NCBI RefSeq assembly: GCF_024198175.1
Contig: NZ_JAJVKV010000001.1
Location: 372,001 to 436,000, forward strand
DNA from: Pyxidicoccus xibeiensis
GTDB taxonomy: Bacteria > Myxococcota > Myxococcia > Myxococcales > Myxococcaceae
Direction: 5' to 3'
DNA length: 64,000 nt
Shown: positions 16,920 to 26,500 of the stretch, one piece after another
Layout of the letters: each line of letters begins with the position of its first letter
How positions within the stretch are numbered: position 1 is the stretch's first letter
Translations under genes and position numbers: made by a program
The notes under the pieces: model-generated
Databases searched by the model: none
What the model was told of the DNA's origin: nothing
The model's input: only the letters and a program-made list of their open reading frames with translations

Positions 16920-19900
16920 GGCGCCTCCCGGGCGACCCACGCGTTCCAGTTCTCCACGTCTTCCGGCAGCCGCGTCCCGCTCGCCACCACCGACCGGGGG
17001 TCGGTGAGGCCCAGCAGGTCCTGGGGCAGCCGGGACAGCCTCAGCCGGCGGCCGAAGGCGTCCGTCACCTTCTCGCCGCGCTTCTCACAGGCGGCCAGCG
17101 CGCCCTCCCACAGCTTCGCCATGCCCGCGGGGTCCAGCGTCTCACCCTCGGGCGCCTTCTCTTCCCACTGGCGCACCTGGGTGTGCAGCTCCGCGAGCAC
17201 CGCGTAGAAGGGCTCGGTCAGCTCCGCGTCCGGCGCGAAGGGGCTCGTCGCGTTCACCGACACCCGCGGCTCCGCGTCCTCGCGCTGGGGCACGGCGCTG
17301 ACGCGCAGCAGGGCCGCGGCGGCCGCGTTGGAGCCGCGGATGCGCCCCATGGCCAGCGCCTGTCCGTCCAGCACGCCGAAGGCGGGCGTGGCCACCGTGG
17401 GCGAGGGCCTCACGCTGCCCAGCGAGTCACCGCCCGGCAGCGGCGCGAGCTGCGCCAGCGTCTCGTCCACGCCGAACAGGCCCACCGCCGCCGGGCCGTC
17501 CTGGCCGTCCACCCGCGTGCGCAGCTGGAGGCGGGCCAGCTCGCCGGGCGCGTACGCCGGCTTCTCCGGTGACACCTCCACGGACAGCTGCGCGCGCGGC
17601 GCCACGTACACCCGCGCCATCGCGCTCCCCCACTGGGCCTCGGCCCAGCCCTCGAAGTCCGCCGGCAGCGTGAAGCGCGCCGCGCCCTTCTCCACCTTCG
17701 ACTCCAGCCGCGTCCCGCCCGCCTGGAGCACCAGCTCCTTGGGCAGCTGGCCCGTGAAGCCCGGGCCGCGCATCAGGTCGATGCGCACCTCGTCCCCCGC
17801 GCGCGCCAGCACCGGCGTGGCCCGCAGGCGCATGTCCGGCAGCTGGGCCGGGCGCAGCACCAGCTTCGTCTTCCCCACATCCTTGCCGGCGCTCACCTCC
17901 AGCTCGTAACCCAGGAAGGTGGTGGCCATGGCCGGGCCGTCCTCTTCGTCGCTGGCACCCGCCGGGTAGGCGGTGAAGCGCACCACGCCCAGGGCCTCGC
18001 TGCGCTCCACCTTCTCCATGGACGCGGGCAGCCGCAGCCCCACGAAGCGCGCCTGGATGCACGGCAGCACCGAGGCGGGCAGCGCGTCCTCCTGCTTCGG
18101 CAGGGACACCCACGACGTGGACACCTCCAGGCCCTTTGCCCCCAGCTTCCAGCTCAGCGCCGCGGGCAGCGGGGCCTCCTGCTCCACGTTCCGGGGCAGG
18201 CACACCCGCGCGTCACGCGCGGCCGTGGCCAGCACGCCCGTCAGCGGCCCGCCGTTGCCGATGACCGTCTCCACCTCCAGCTCCAGCCGGGGCAGGCCGG
18301 GGTCGATGACCTCCAGCGCCAGCTGCAGCACGCGCTCACGTCCGGGCGCCAGCGCACGGGTGCGCAGCACCGAGGCCAGGCACGCGCCCAGCGCCCCGTC
18401 CGCGCCCACCACGTCCGCCACCGCGCCGCCCGCGCCCACGCGCAGCCCCAGCGTCACCTCCGCGGAGCCGTCGTCCGGCTCGACGAAGCGCGCGCACGGG
18501 AAGAGCGATGGCAGCCAGCGCTCCACCGCGAGCTGGTCCTGCAGCGACGCCTCCGAGTCCTCGTCCAGCACGTCCTTCAGCCCGCCCAGCGCCACGGGAG
18601 GCGGAGGCGGCGGCCGGCGCACCGGCATGGGGGGAACCACCACGTTGACGGGCGGCCCCGGGTCCAGCTGGAAGGCCGCCACGCCGTCCTCGTCCGTCAC
18701 CGCGCGCACGCCCTCGTCGCGCGCATCCCACGCGCGCTTCACCGTCAGCTCCGTGCCGGGCAGCACCCGGCCGTCCGCGGTGGTGGCGCGCAGGTACATG
18801 CGGTTGCTGAAGCCCGCCACCAGCCCGTCCTCCAGCTCCGTCACGGGGGAGACGGCGATGGCGTCCTCGGTGAGAAGCAACGACACCCCGCCTCCCACGC
18901 GGTCTCCCGCGCCGTCCTTCGCCGCCACGCTGGCGGTGAGCTGCGCGGTGCCGCGCAGGTCCGCGGGGATGCGCGGCAGCACCACCCGGAAGCGCCCGGC
19001 GGCGTCCGTGCGCGTGCGCTCCGGCAGCCCGCCGTCCTCCATCCACTCCAGCGGCGGAGGCCAGGCCCCCGAGTGGCCCCAGTCCAGCTCCACCTCCGCG
19101 CCCGCCACCGGCGCGCCCGAGGCGTACACCACCTGTCCCTCCACCTCCGGCGTCTCACCTGCGCGCCAGAAGGGCCGCGGGCTGCTGGCCTCCACGCGGA
19201 AGCGCGGCAGCGTGAAGGGCTCCACCTTGAAGGTGGCCTGCATCGAGGCGGCGCCGCTGGACCAGGCCACCGTCCACGTCCCCGTGGGCGCACCCTTGTC
19301 CAGCGGGAAGCTCCCGGCCACCACGCCCCAGGGGCCCGCCGGCGCGCGCTCCTCCAGCACCACCTCTCCGGACGGGTCCTTCAAGAGCCACGTGCCGGGC
19401 CGGCCATCCAGCGGCGACAAGTCCTTCGCACGCAGCACCACCGCGCGGAAGCGCACCTCGTTGCCCGGCTCGTACAGCGGCCGGTCCGTCAGCACGTGCA
19501 CGCGCGCGGGCGCATATAAAGGTAGCGGCGCGTCCACCGAGTCCGTGCCCAGCGGCGTGGAGACGCGGGCGCGCAGCGTGTAGTCGCCGTCCGGCACCTG
19601 GGGCAGCGAGACGCGGGCCTGCAGCGTGTCGGCGTCATCGCGCGTCCAGGGGAGCTCCTTGTCCGGCGTGAGGGGCGTCTCCTTCCCGTCCGCGTCCACG
19701 AGGAACAGCTCCGCGAAGCCGCGCGTCACGCGCCCCTGCATCATCCCGTCGAAGCGCGGGTCCGGCGCATGCGCCTGGGCCCACACGGAGACGGGGCCGG
19801 AGATGCCTCGCGACAGGCCGTGGGCGTTCAGCCCCACCGTCTGACGGAACGCCCCGTCCGGGCAGCGCGGCACCTTCACCCCGCGCAGCACGCGGGCGGA

Positions 19901-19996
19901 CAGGCACACGTCCCAGGAGGCCACGGCCAGTGCGCCTCCCACGAGGAACACGGCGAGCCCCCCGGCCAGCAGCCGGCGGCGAAAACGGTTGGTCAT
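16916..19996 (-). CDS. Alpha-2-macroglobulin-like protein, N-terminal half (MG2 domains)
   Basis: 1,026 residues from MTNRFRRRLL. A signal or anchor helix (LLAGGLAVFLVGGALAVAS) precedes macroglobulin beta domains. The MG2 block VHVLTDRPLYEPGNEVRFRA (near residue 160) is diagnostic. A bait-like proline-rich stretch ([14 protein letters not shown], near 465) is followed by a module of about 90 residues (LFPCARFVEPDDG to ACLASVLRTRALAPG) that resembles the AgmX/TonB-like domains of myxobacterial proteins. More MG domains follow (PEKPAYAPGELARLQLRT). The protein ends where the A2M domain should begin; that part is in the next gene, which overlaps by 4 bases. The upstream 118-base gap to the divergent plus-strand gene should hold the promoter. 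Confidence 0.85.
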   Translation of the reverse strand: MTNRFRRRLLAGGLAVFLVGGALAVASWDVCLSARVLRGVKVPRCPDGAFRQTVGLNAHGLSRGISGPVSVWAQAHAPDPRFDGMMQGRVTRGFAELFLVDADGKETPLTPDKELPWTRDDADTLQARVSLPQVPDGDYTLRARVSTPLGTDSVDAPLPLYAPARVHVLTDRPLYEPGNEVRFRAVVLRAKDLSPLDGRPGTWLLKDPSGEVVLEERAPAGPWGVVAGSFPLDKGAPTGTWTVAWSSGAASMQATFKVEPFTLPRFRVEASSPRPFWRAGETPEVEGQVVYASGAPVAGAEVELDWGHSGAWPPPLEWMEDGGLPERTRTDAAGRFRVVLPRIPADLRGTAQLTASVAAKDGAGDRVGGGVSLLLTEDAIAVSPVTELEDGLVAGFSNRMYLRATTADGRVLPGTELTVKRAWDARDEGVRAVTDEDGVAAFQLDPGPPVNVVVPPMPVRRPPPPPPVALGGLKDVLDEDSEASLQDQLAVERWLPSLFPCARFVEPDDGSAEVTLGLRVGAGGAVADVVGADGALGACLASVLRTRALAPGRERVLQLALEVIDPGLPRLELEVETVIGNGGPLTGVLATAARDARVCLPRNVEQEAPLPAALSWKLGAKGLEVSTSWVSLPKQEDALPASVLPCIQARFVGLRLPASMEKVERSEALGVVRFTAYPAGASDEEDGPAMATTFLGYELEVSAGKDVGKTKLVLRPAQLPDMRLRATPVLARAGDEVRIDLMRGPGFTGQLPKELVLQAGGTRLESKVEKGAARFTLPADFEGWAEAQWGSAMARVYVAPRAQLSVEVSPEKPAYAPGELARLQLRTRVDGQDGPAAVGLFGVDETLAQLAPLPGGDSLGSVRPSPTVATPAFGVLDGQALAMGRIRGSNAAAAALLRVSAVPQREDAEPRVSVNATSPFAPDAELTEPFYAVLAELHTQVRQWEEKAPEGETLDPAGMAKLWEGALAACEKRGEKVTDAFGRRLRLSRLPQDLLGLTDPRSVVASGTRLPEDVENWNAWVAREAP

Positions 19997-20114
19997 GCAT
20001 CCTCCCCTGGCCCGCACTCTATGTCGGGAAGCCGGTCCTCTGCCGAGCCCCCGGTTTCCGGGCCCGAGGGGCGGTGCGCTAGGGTGGCCGCCCCGCCTGC
20101 CTGCCCACCCCACC

Positions 20115-21305
20115 ATGCCCTCGCCGACGCCCAAGCCCCGCCTGCCCCAGGACGCCCTGCCCTCCCGGCTGGAGGCGCTGCTGGAGTCCCTCACGGACCG
20201 CCACCTGGCGGACCGGCTGGAGCGCGTGCACCGCGCGGCGGCCGTGGCCATCGACCGGCTGGGGCACCTGAGCATCGCGAAGTACGAGCCCACCTCGGTG
20301 GAGCCGGACGGCGGCGCGGACCTGTCGCTGTGGGAGACGATGGCGCCCGCCATCGGCGACACGGTGGTGGGCGTCAACCAGCTCGTCACCGCCATCCACC
20401 ACGAATTTCCGCCCCCCGCGCGCGCCGCCAGTGGGGACGCGGGATGGGCCCCGCCCCCGGCCAGCTCGGACGAGCGGCTGGCGCAGGAGGTGGAGGCGGT
20501 GCTGCACGCCAGCGCCGAGCGGCTGGCGAAGCGCGTGGGGGAGCTGGGCCAGCAGATGCGCCGCCCGGAGGTGGTGAGCGACAGGTGGACGCTGATGGCG
20601 GAGCTGCAGTCGTTCCGCGCCGACTTCCGCGTGCGCATCGGCGAGCTCGTCTACCTCACCTCGGCAGCCTTCGCGGACGTGCGCCGCGAGGAAGTGGTGC
20701 CCGGCTACGTCCACCAGGTGGGCGCGCGGGCGGCGCTGCGCGCGGCGGCGGCGGACCTGCGCCGCTCCCTGCAGGGCCGCCTGGAGCGCGCGGCGAAGGC
20801 GGAGCCCTCCGCGCGGCCGGCGCTGGTGAAGCAGGTCGCGGAGAGCCTGTCAGCCTTCAGCTCCCTGTCCGCCTCGGTGGCGTTGCGCACGCCGCAGAAG
20901 CGCCAGGTGCTGGAGCTGCGCGCACGGCTGCTGGAGACGGCGGCCCGGCCGGAGCTGCCGCTGGACGCGCTGACGGGCCTGGTGGAACCCTTCCTCGCGG
21001 CGCTGGACGCGGACATGGAGGACGTCACGCGCACCTGGCTCACCGTGCATGACCGCGCGGTGTGGGCGGCGTGCGGCGTGAAGCTGGAGCAGGCGGACAT
21101 GCACCTGGCGCTCGGCTCCCAGGGAGCGGCGCGGGTGCTGGCGGAGGCCGTGGAGGCCGCGGGCGCGCTGTACGGGCGCTCGGTCCCCTTCGACGGCTTC
21201 CTGCGCAAGGCGCGTCAGGAGGCCGCCGAGGGCCTGGACGAGGCAGGGGCGCGGGAGCTGCTCACGCGCTTCCGGGAGCGGCTCGCGGCCCTGCCGTTCA
21301 GCTGA
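20115..21305 (+). CDS. Hypothetical helical protein
   Basis: 396 residues, no signal peptide and no membrane helix. It is Ala/Leu/Glu/Arg-rich and predicted to be almost wholly helical (for example DRLERVHRAAAVAIDRLGHL and LVKQVAESLSAFSSLSASVA). I recognise no motif. It is divergent from the macroglobulin pair, sharing the upstream gap, and its stop codon touches the stop of the next minus-strand gene. It is probably a cytoplasmic protein of unknown function. Confidence 0.75.
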   Translation: MPSPTPKPRLPQDALPSRLEALLESLTDRHLADRLERVHRAAAVAIDRLGHLSIAKYEPTSVEPDGGADLSLWETMAPAIGDTVVGVNQLVTAIHHEFPPPARAASGDAGWAPPPASSDERLAQEVEAVLHASAERLAKRVGELGQQMRRPEVVSDRWTLMAELQSFRADFRVRIGELVYLTSAAFADVRREEVVPGYVHQVGARAALRAAAADLRRSLQGRLERAAKAEPSARPALVKQVAESLSAFSSLSASVALRTPQKRQVLELRARLLETAARPELPLDALTGLVEPFLAALDADMEDVTRTWLTVHDRAVWAACGVKLEQADMHLALGSQGAARVLAEAVEAAGALYGRSVPFDGFLRKARQEAAEGLDEAGARELLTRFRERLAALPFS

Positions 21306-21590
21306 CTACTCCTTCTTGGTGCCCTCGGCGGGCAGCGCCGGGGCCTGGGGCCTGGGCGGGGTGACGCGCAGCGAGGCGAAGCGGGCCGCGAGCGTCTCCG
21401 GCGTCAGCTCCTCCTGCTCCTGCTTGGGGCTGGAGACCCAGGCGAAGTCGGCGGGGACCTTGCCGCCGCCCTGGCTGGAGTAGCCAATCATGTCCGGGAA
21501 CTGCTTGGACCAGCGGCCGGCCGGGTCCGGCTCCTTGGTAATGGCCTGCCTGTTGGTGCGGTGGAGGAAGGGCTTGGGTGCGTCGCTCAT
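21306..21590 (-). CDS. Small hypothetical protein
   Basis: 94 residues from MSDAPKPFLH, chosen because GGAGAAG stands 9 bases upstream; an ATG 10 codons earlier is possible. It is hydrophilic and proline-rich in the C-terminal third, with a central FPDMIGYSSQGGGKVPADFAW segment that looks folded. No known motif. It is convergent with the preceding plus-strand gene with no spacer. Confidence 0.6.
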   Translation of the reverse strand: MSDAPKPFLHRTNRQAITKEPDPAGRWSKQFPDMIGYSSQGGGKVPADFAWVSSPKQEQEELTPETLAARFASLRVTPPRPQAPALPAEGTKKE

Positions 21591-21687
21591 GGTCCGAACT
21601 TCTCCGAAAAGCGCCTTCATGGGTAGAGGGAAGCCACGGCCACCGCGCCCGCAGGCCCGGTCCCCCTTCACGCCTGCATCAGAGGAC

Positions 21688-21888
21688 TCAGGCCGCCCGC
21701 CGGGTCCGCTTGCGCCGCGCAGCCGTCACGGGTGGCAGCACCCGGGGCCCCAGGGCGAAGACCGCCGCGAAGTAGCGGGCCTGGGCCTCGCTGCCATACC
21801 GATAGCGCCGGGATTCCCCCTCCCGCGTCACCTCCACACTCCACCCGCGCTTGTCGTGGTGGAGCTCCACCTGTCCCACGTCACCCAT
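21688..21888 (-). CDS. Small hypothetical protein
   Basis: 66 residues from MGDVGQVELH, with GGAAGGGG upstream. The body looks like a small beta sheet that folds around WSVEVTREGESRRYRYGSE, followed by a helix (AQARYFAAVFALG) and an arginine-rich tail (AARRKRTRRAA). It could bind nucleic acid through the basic tail, but this is only a composition-based guess. A start at 21908 would add seven residues. Confidence 0.5.
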   Translation of the reverse strand: MGDVGQVELHHDKRGWSVEVTREGESRRYRYGSEAQARYFAAVFALGPRVLPPVTAARRKRTRRAA

Positions 21889-22070
21889 ACCGACCCCTTC
21901 CACCCTCATTCCCCCCGTCCCTTGAAATCCCCGTGCCAACGCAACGTCGTGGGCCCACCGGGTTGGGATGTCAGGCAGTCAGCAGTCGGTGTCAGGCCGG
22001 TAAGGATTGCAGGGAGGCCTGCCTGCCTGCCTGGTGTGGAGAGTCGCCGTGGAAGCGGGCGCGCGGTGCA

Positions 22071-22084
22071 TGTACCCGGGTACA
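22071..22084. promoter_or_regulatory. Perfect 14-base palindrome upstream of zinc-ribbon gene
   Basis: TGTACCCGGGTACA is a perfect inverted repeat ending 47 bases before the ATG at 22132. Its position and symmetry fit an operator for a dimeric regulator. A second ACCCCCGGGT-like half-copy follows at once. No regulator is known for it. Confidence 0.35.
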
Positions 22085-22131
22085 CCCCCGGGTCTGCTTG
22101 TGCCCCGCGAATCCTGCGTTAACTCAAAGGC

Positions 22132-22341
22132 ATGACTCACTTCGAGAGCAGCACCGGCGAGCGGTTCGCCGAATTCGTCCTTCCCGACGGCTGCGTGCTC
22201 TGCGGCGGAGAGGTGACTGTGCGCGCGTCGCAGGCAGGCGCGCACAGCTACTGTCCGCAGTGCCACTGGCTGTCCAAGCCGAACATGCGCGTGCATGACA
22301 ACAGCGTGGAGCTGTCGTTCGCCACCTCGGCGCTCGCGTAG
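22132..22341 (+). CDS. Small zinc-ribbon-like protein
   Basis: 69 residues. Two Cys pairs, CVLCGG (residues 21-24) and CPQCHW (about 41-44), are spaced as in a treble-clef or zinc-ribbon knuckle. It has no signal peptide. It probably binds one zinc ion and may act as a small nucleic-acid or protein-binding factor. It stands alone: a palindrome lies upstream and a strong hairpin follows the stop codon. Confidence 0.7.
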   Translation: MTHFESSTGERFAEFVLPDGCVLCGGEVTVRASQAGAHSYCPQCHWLSKPNMRVHDNSVELSFATSALA

Positions 22342-22353
22342 TTCACCCACGTC

Positions 22354-22383
22354 GCGGGTGGCGCGGAGCCTTCCGCCACCCGC
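22354..22383. terminator. Hairpin between convergent genes
   Basis: A perfect 10-base stem, GCGGGTGGCG with CGCCACCCGC, and a 10-base loop. It lies 12 bases after the stop of the zinc-ribbon gene and before the end of the convergent nucleotidyltransferase gene, so it can serve both. There is no T-run. Confidence 0.55.
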
Positions 22384-22422
22384 CCTCCGAGCCTTCTGAC
22401 AGCCTCCGCTCCGGCCCGCGAC

Positions 22423-23283
22423 TCAGTGCGGGCCGTGAGCGCCGCTGTCGGTCCCCGTCGCGAGCGCGGCGGAGTCGGCCTCATCCTGACGGTCCTCCTC
22501 GTCCCAGGCACGGCCGTCCTGGTAGCCCCACTCATCGATGTCGACCTGGTAGGCGACCTGCGACAGCAGCCGGCCGCGGCAGAGCTTCTGCTGCCAGTTG
22601 CCCTCCGCCACGGAGCCGCTCGCGCGAGACAGCAGCTCCTGCATCAGCCACTCGGGGACGATGTCGCGGTCCGCCGGGTAGGCGAAGCGGAAGAGCATCA
22701 GGTGGGCGAGCAGCACCTCCCAGTACCGGTCGAAGCGCGCGAGCAGCCTCGGCCAGTCGAAGCTCTTGCCCGTCTTGAGCAGGAGGTGGGTGAGCTCGTG
22801 GCCGTCGAAGCGCTCGCGCTCCAGGACGAAGGCCTTGCTCCAGAAGATTTCTTCCGCCGGGGGCACCTTGCACGCGCAGCCCAGCAACTGCGCGGGGACG
22901 GCGTGCTCGAACCAGCCGTCGTCGACGATGGTGATGCCGTTGCCGGACGCGAAGATGATGTCGACGAGGTAGTCGTCCCAGAAGGCTTTGTGGAGCCAGC
23001 CGTGGACGTTGCTCTCGGTGGTCCACCCGTTCTGGGCGAACACCTCGAGCGCCCTGTCCGCATCCGCTTTGCGGATGAACAGGTCCAGGTCCTTCGTGTC
23101 GCGGTAGATGCCCGCGTAGTGGGCGAACGCGTATGCGCCGCCGACCAGGAAGGGGATGCCTGCATCAGAGAGTAACTGGATGGCGTAGGCGCGTGCGCCC
23201 AGCTCGGCGACAGGTCGCCGGACCTCCATCCGCCGCGGGTCCCCCCCGGGTGCTCCCGAGGCCTTCGGTGGTTGCTCAGCCAT
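22423..23283 (-). CDS. Nucleotidyltransferase-fold protein
   Basis: 286 residues from MAEQPPKASG. The N-terminal part has the pol-beta-like nucleotidyltransferase signature: PFLVGGAYAFAHYAG (the GG of the G-loop) and then RDTKDLDLFI, which supplies the DxD metal ligands. A helical C-terminal region follows (EIFWSKAFVLERERFDGHEL). Such proteins (NTP_transf/DUF6036-like) transfer nucleotides to small molecules or proteins; some are toxin-side partners. No HEPN-type antitoxin gene is next to it. The tail is acidic (DEEDRQDEADSAA). Function is not assigned beyond the fold. Confidence 0.78.
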   Translation of the reverse strand: MAEQPPKASGAPGGDPRRMEVRRPVAELGARAYAIQLLSDAGIPFLVGGAYAFAHYAGIYRDTKDLDLFIRKADADRALEVFAQNGWTTESNVHGWLHKAFWDDYLVDIIFASGNGITIVDDGWFEHAVPAQLLGCACKVPPAEEIFWSKAFVLERERFDGHELTHLLLKTGKSFDWPRLLARFDRYWEVLLAHLMLFRFAYPADRDIVPEWLMQELLSRASGSVAEGNWQQKLCRGRLLSQVAYQVDIDEWGYQDGRAWDEEDRQDEADSAALATGTDSGAHGPH

Positions 23284-23501
23284 GGGCCAAAGATAGGAGG
23301 CAGGTGCCTGCACGACAGCGGTACGGCCGCGCACCGGCACGCAGGGCAGGCAGGCGGGCCTGGGGCGTGTCCGCGGTCACACATCTCGCGACGCGCCACG
23401 CTCCCGCGACAAGAGCTGTCCACCGCTGGATGTTTTCTGCCGCTCGCGCCGATGCTGGGGCGCTCGGCCATACGGGCCGTGCGCGTTCGAGGGGAGTCGC
23501 G

Positions 23502-26500
23502 ATGAGAAGAACCGCAGCGTGGAGATGGACCGGAGTGCTCGCGGCGGGGCTGGTGGCCTGCGGCGGCGAGCCTGGAGTCAGGGAGCCCGGCGAGGACGCG
23601 CCGCTCGCCACCGTGTCGGAGCCCGTGCAGCTGCCGCCGGTGCCCGACAACTATCCCGCCACGGTGACCGTCTCCGGCACGGGTGCTCGCGCCATCTCCC
23701 GGCAGGTCTGGGGGATGAACCTCATCGGAAACACGGCGCTGAACAAGAGCCTCTTCTACGGGTTGTTCGGCGCCACCGCGGACCAGGGCAGGACGACGCT
23801 GGCGGCCATGGGCATCCGGCAGATCCGCTTCCCCGGCGGCTGCCACGGTGACGGCTACAGCTGGCGCGAGAACAAGATGCGCTTCAACATCGGCGGCGCC
23901 TACACGGAGTGGGACGTGATGCCGGTGCCCGACTTCCTGGCCATCGCCTCCGAGCTCGGCGCGGAGCCCATCTTCCAGCTCAACGTCGAGACGAAGGGGC
24001 TGGGCAACCCTTGCGGCTGGCTGCCGCAGTACCCAGCGCCCACGCTCACCGAGGCACAGAAGACAGCGCGGCTGCTCGAGGATGCGCGCGAGCTCTTGCG
24101 CCTGCACGGCGGCAGCCTCCGCACCTTCGAGCTGGGCAACGAGCCGTGGGGCACCTGGAACCCGGACGACTACGGCAACGTGGCGCTCACCTTCGCGCGC
24201 GAGCTGAAGGCGCTGGACCCGAGCGTGAGAGTCCTGCTCGTCGGCCATCCGACGACGGGCAACAACATCACCGGCGAGACGTCGGAGGCAAAGGACGTGG
24301 CGTGGACCACCATGGTCAAACGGCTGCTCGCCGACCGGAGCTGCGCCGGCGGCCGTGCCTGCTTCGACGGCGTCACGGACCACGTCTACTCGTACGCCGG
24401 CTACTCGCCGACGGCGAACAACCACCCCCACATCTTCAAGGGCATGTCGGCGTTCTGGCCGGAGCTGGGCATGCAAGGCATCTTCGCCAGGCGCAACACG
24501 GACTACTCCGGCGCGCCGCTCGCGCTCACCGAGTGGAACCTGAAGTGCTGGACCAGCGGAGACCAGGGCAGCAAGCCCGTTCGCGTGGTGAATGACTCCT
24601 TCGAGAGCGGCACGCAGAGCTGGAGCCCCTGGGCGCGCAATGCCGGCACCGTGGCGGTCGCCTCCAGCACGGACAAGATTCATGGCGCGCAGTCGCTCCA
24701 GCTGACGATGACCCGCTCCGCGGGGACGGCGGTGGACACGGTGCAGGTGGGCCAGGTCATCAACGTCCTGCCCAACCGGAAGTACCGGCTGGGGGTGCGC
24801 GTGAAGATGCCCAACCCCGCCTATGGCCAGCTCATCATCCAGCAGACGAACGCGGGCGAGCACCAGCTGCACCACGTCGCGGAGCGGAGCCTGGCCGGCC
24901 TCGCGGCGAACGCCTGGTCGCCGGTGGTGTTCGTCGATGGGACGACGTTCGCGGACACCACGTCCATCCAGGTGCTGCTGCGGCTCAACAAGACGAGCGC
25001 CCAGTGGGCGGCCGATACGGCTCCGGTCGTCGCGCTCTTCGACCAGGTCTCCTTCACGGACATCCATTACCTGCTGGAGCTGGCGAACCCCTCGTTCGAG
25101 AGCGGCACCGCGTCCTGGTCGCTCTGGCAGCAGCAGGCGAACACGGGGGCGATGAGCGCCGTCAACACCCAGCCCCAGCACGGCACCGGTGCGCTGAAGC
25201 TCTCGCTCACGCGCTCCTCGGGCGCGGCGTCCGACATCGTCCAGGCGGTGCAGGTCCTCCCGGCGCGGCCCGGGCGCGACGTGGCGGTGACGGCGTACTT
25301 CAAGACGAACACGCCCCAGTACGTGTCCCTCGTCCTCCAACAGACGAACGCGGGCGCCCACTCCCTGCATCACATCGCGGAGAGCCAGCTCACCGCCATC
25401 CAGCCCGGCGTGTGGCAGGGGGTGTCCATCACCGGCAAGACGTTCGACGACACGACGCAGTTCCAGGTGGTGCTGCGGATTCGCAAGTACCTGGGAAGCT
25501 GGAGCACGGACCCGGCGCCGGTGGACGTGTACGTGGACAACGTGCGGGCCTACGACTTCACGAACTGGCGGGGGGCCGTGGACTCGGTGTCCACGGTGGA
25601 GCACGGGATGATGATTGCCGACTCGTACCTGCGGATGGCGCGGGCGGGCGTGGCGTCGTCGAACTACCACGCGTTCACCCGGGGGCACTGCGGCATCGCG
25701 ACGGTGGTGAACAGCGTGCCGGTGCTCAACCCGCAGGGCAACGCCTTCAAGTTCACCAGCGTCCTGGCGGGAGGAACGATGCTGCCGGCCTCGGTGAGCG
25801 CACCCGCGGCGAACTGGACGACCCCATCGAGTCCGACCTGCACGGGCTTCGCGTGCCTGCCGGGCGGCAAGCCGGTGAACTTCCTCACCGCGCATGCGGG
25901 GTGGTCGGTGGGGCAAGACGCGCTCTACGTCTTCCTGATGAACCGGCATCCCACGGCGGCGGCGAGCGCCTCGGTGAACTTCTCGGGGTTGGACGTCACC
26001 GGGTACAAGCGCAAGGCGGTGGAGGTGATGAAGGCCACGGACTACACGCAGACGGCCTTCACGCTGGACCCGGCGCCAGGGCAGCCGGTGCCGAGCGAGC
26101 TGCTCACGAGCAACAACCCCTTCACGGTGGCGGTGCCGCCCCTGTCGGTGGTGCGTGTGCGGCTGGACTTCGAGAAGACCTTCCGCTTCACGCTGCAACC
26201 GGTCTGCGCGAGCGGACTTCCCAGCCGCGCGTCGACGGGCAGCTTCACCTTGTGGCCGCCGGGGCAATCCCTGGTGTGGACGAACTCAGCGCCGAGCACG
26301 GGCTCCAAGCTGATGACCGTCACGGCGACGGGGCGGGAGAACAGCGTCTACCTGATGATGAACTCGGACCTGGGGGTGACGTACCCACCAGTGACACCGG
26401 CGCCACACGCCGAGTTCGTGGCCGCGACCTTCTTCAATCCGCCGACGCCGATGTTCCGGGCCCCGGCGCTCTCACTGCCCGAGGGGAGCTACACGCTGAG

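Noticed and set aside
22011..22032. Short GCCT tandem run
   Set aside because: About four or five units in a non-coding gap; too short to support as a functional repeat or CRISPR.
22698..26267. Minus-strand open frame of 1,189 codons over the arabinofuranosidase
   Set aside because: Arg/His-rich with no domain; the plus strand carries the GH51 catalytic motifs.
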